A stretch of DNA of 8,572 nt from Azonexus sp. GTDB lineage: Bacteria; Pseudomonadota; Gammaproteobacteria; Burkholderiales; Rhodocyclaceae. The notes below the pieces were generated by a model that saw nothing but the letters and a program-made list of their open reading frames with translations, searched no databases and was not told the origin of the DNA. The stretch covers positions 1 through 8,572 of the forward strand of contig JAUYQT010000818.1 in the NCBI GenBank assembly GCA_030697085.1, read 5' to 3'. This document shows, in pieces, positions 8,016 to 8,572 of the stretch. The position numbers and the translations under genes are program-made. How positions within the stretch are numbered: position 1 is the first letter of the stretch; each line of letters begins with the position of its first letter.

Positions 8016-8572
8016 GATCAGAACTCCACGTTGGATTACACGACCCTCAAGGAAAAGATCCGCGAGGCCGGAAAAAAATTGGGTTTTGCCACCCTCGGCG
8101 TGGCCCGGGCCGACCCGGGTCAGGCGGTCGATGGCCTGCGCCAATGGCTCAGCGAAGGCTGTCACGGCGAGATGGATTATATGGCCCGCCATGCTGATTT
8201 ACGCGCCGCCCCGCCATTGCTCCACCCGGGCACACTGACCGTGGTTTCTGCGGCGGTCGACTACCTGCCGCACCTGAAAACGGCCGACCAACCAGAGCAG
8301 GCGGCCATTTCGCGCTATGCCCAGGGGCGCGATTATCACAAGCTGATCCGCAACCGGCTGCAAAAGCTGGCCGATGCCATCGTCGAGATTGTCGGCCCAT
8401 TCGGCTACCGGGTTTTCTCCGATTCCGCCCCCGTCATGGAAGTTGAGTTTGCCCGCCAGGCCGGCCTTGGCTGGCGCGGCAAACATAGCTTGCTGCTCTC
8501 GAAACAAGGCTCCTGGCGCTTTCTCGGCGAAATTTACACTGACCTGCCGTTGCCACCGGACGCGCCTATCGC
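8010..8572 (+). CDS. queG: Epoxyqueuosine reductase QueG, N-terminal part
   Basis: QueG is a cobalamin-dependent, [4Fe-4S]-containing cytosolic enzyme that reduces epoxyqueuosine to queuosine in tRNA, the last step of queuosine synthesis. The window holds the first 187 codons; the ferredoxin-like cysteine motifs and the C-terminal repeats lie beyond the right edge. Conserved segments are HGEMDYMARH (52-61), SRYAQGRDYHK (101-111), FSDSAP (136-141) with the expected catalytic Asp138, and AGLGWRGKHSLLLS (151-164), all close to E. coli QueG. The start ATG at 8010 gives a normal N-terminus of about 20 residues before the first conserved helix. A GGGG lies 2-5 nt upstream, a poor spacing. The gene is divergent from tsaE and overlaps it by 6 nt. 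Confidence 0.95.
   Translation, partial: MHDQNSTLDYTTLKEKIREAGKKLGFATLGVARADPGQAVDGLRQWLSEGCHGEMDYMARHADLRAAPPLLHPGTLTVVSAAVDYLPHLKTADQPEQAAISRYAQGRDYHKLIRNRLQKLADAIVEIVGPFGYRVFSDSAPVMEVEFARQAGLGWRGKHSLLLSKQGSWRFLGEIYTDLPLPPDAPI
8024..8027 (-). promoter_or_regulatory. Shine-Dalgarno sequence deciding the tsaE GTG start
   Basis: GGAG on the minus strand, 8 nt before the GTG at 8015. It favours this GTG over in-frame starts further upstream, which lie deep inside the oppositely oriented queG. Confidence 0.6.
8035..8040 (-). promoter_or_regulatory. Possible -10 box for tsaE-amiC inside queG
   Basis: TGTAAT on the minus strand, one mismatch from TATAAT, 19 nt before the tsaE GTG. No -35 consensus lies at the right distance. 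Because queG and tsaE overlap at their starts, any tsaE promoter must be inside queG; this is the best nearby hexamer but weak evidence. Confidence 0.2.

Noticed and set aside
8016..8192. Upstream extension of tsaE to an ATG at 8192
   Set aside because: The extra 59 codons are antisense to well-conserved queG sequence and do not resemble TsaE; the GTG at 8015 has a good ribosome binding site.

Overview
The window looks like ordinary chromosome from a betaproteobacterium, most likely of the Rhodocyclales (Dechloromonas/Azonexus type). This rests on moderately high GC, on protein sequences of proteobacterial type, and on two conserved housekeeping clusters. The genus is an inference; no rRNA or other marker is present to fix it.

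Positions 1-4965, minus strand: a tight five-gene chain ribF - ileS - lspA - fkpB - ispH, in the same order as in E. coli. Junctions are 9 nt apart (ribF/ileS), 8 nt overlapping (ileS/lspA), 4 nt overlapping ATGA (lspA/fkpB) and directly abutting TAA-ATG (fkpB/ispH). The chain covers FMN/FAD synthesis, isoleucyl-tRNA synthesis, lipoprotein signal peptide cleavage, a peptidyl-prolyl isomerase/chaperone, and the last step of the MEP isoprenoid pathway. ispH runs off the left edge.

Positions 4966-5117: a 152-bp divergent intergenic region with a TATAAT hexamer on each strand and a small 11-bp inverted repeat. No riboswitch is recognisable.

Positions 5118-6176, plus strand: a diguanylate cyclase with an intact GGEEF active site and an RxxD inhibitory site, an N-terminal region that may be GAF-like, and an unusual loop inside the catalytic domain. 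It is the only signalling or accessory-type gene here and separates the two housekeeping clusters.

Positions 6256-8015, minus strand: tsaE (t6A tRNA modification ATPase) followed by a Tat-exported AmiC-type N-acetylmuramoyl-L-alanine amidase; the two genes overlap by 67 nt. Positions 8010-8572, plus strand: the N-terminal part of queG (epoxyqueuosine reductase), head to head with tsaE and overlapping it by 6 nt, so each start codon lies inside the other gene. In E. coli queG is likewise divergent from the nnr-tsaE-amiB-mutL cluster; here nnr is absent between queG and tsaE, and mutL does not follow the amidase.

I found no mobile element, CRISPR array, tRNA, rRNA or clear intrinsic terminator, and nothing that supports a wholly new system. 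The points most worth a second look are the queG/tsaE start overlap, the long tsaE/amiC overlap, the loop in the diguanylate cyclase and the very AT-rich patch inside tsaE.
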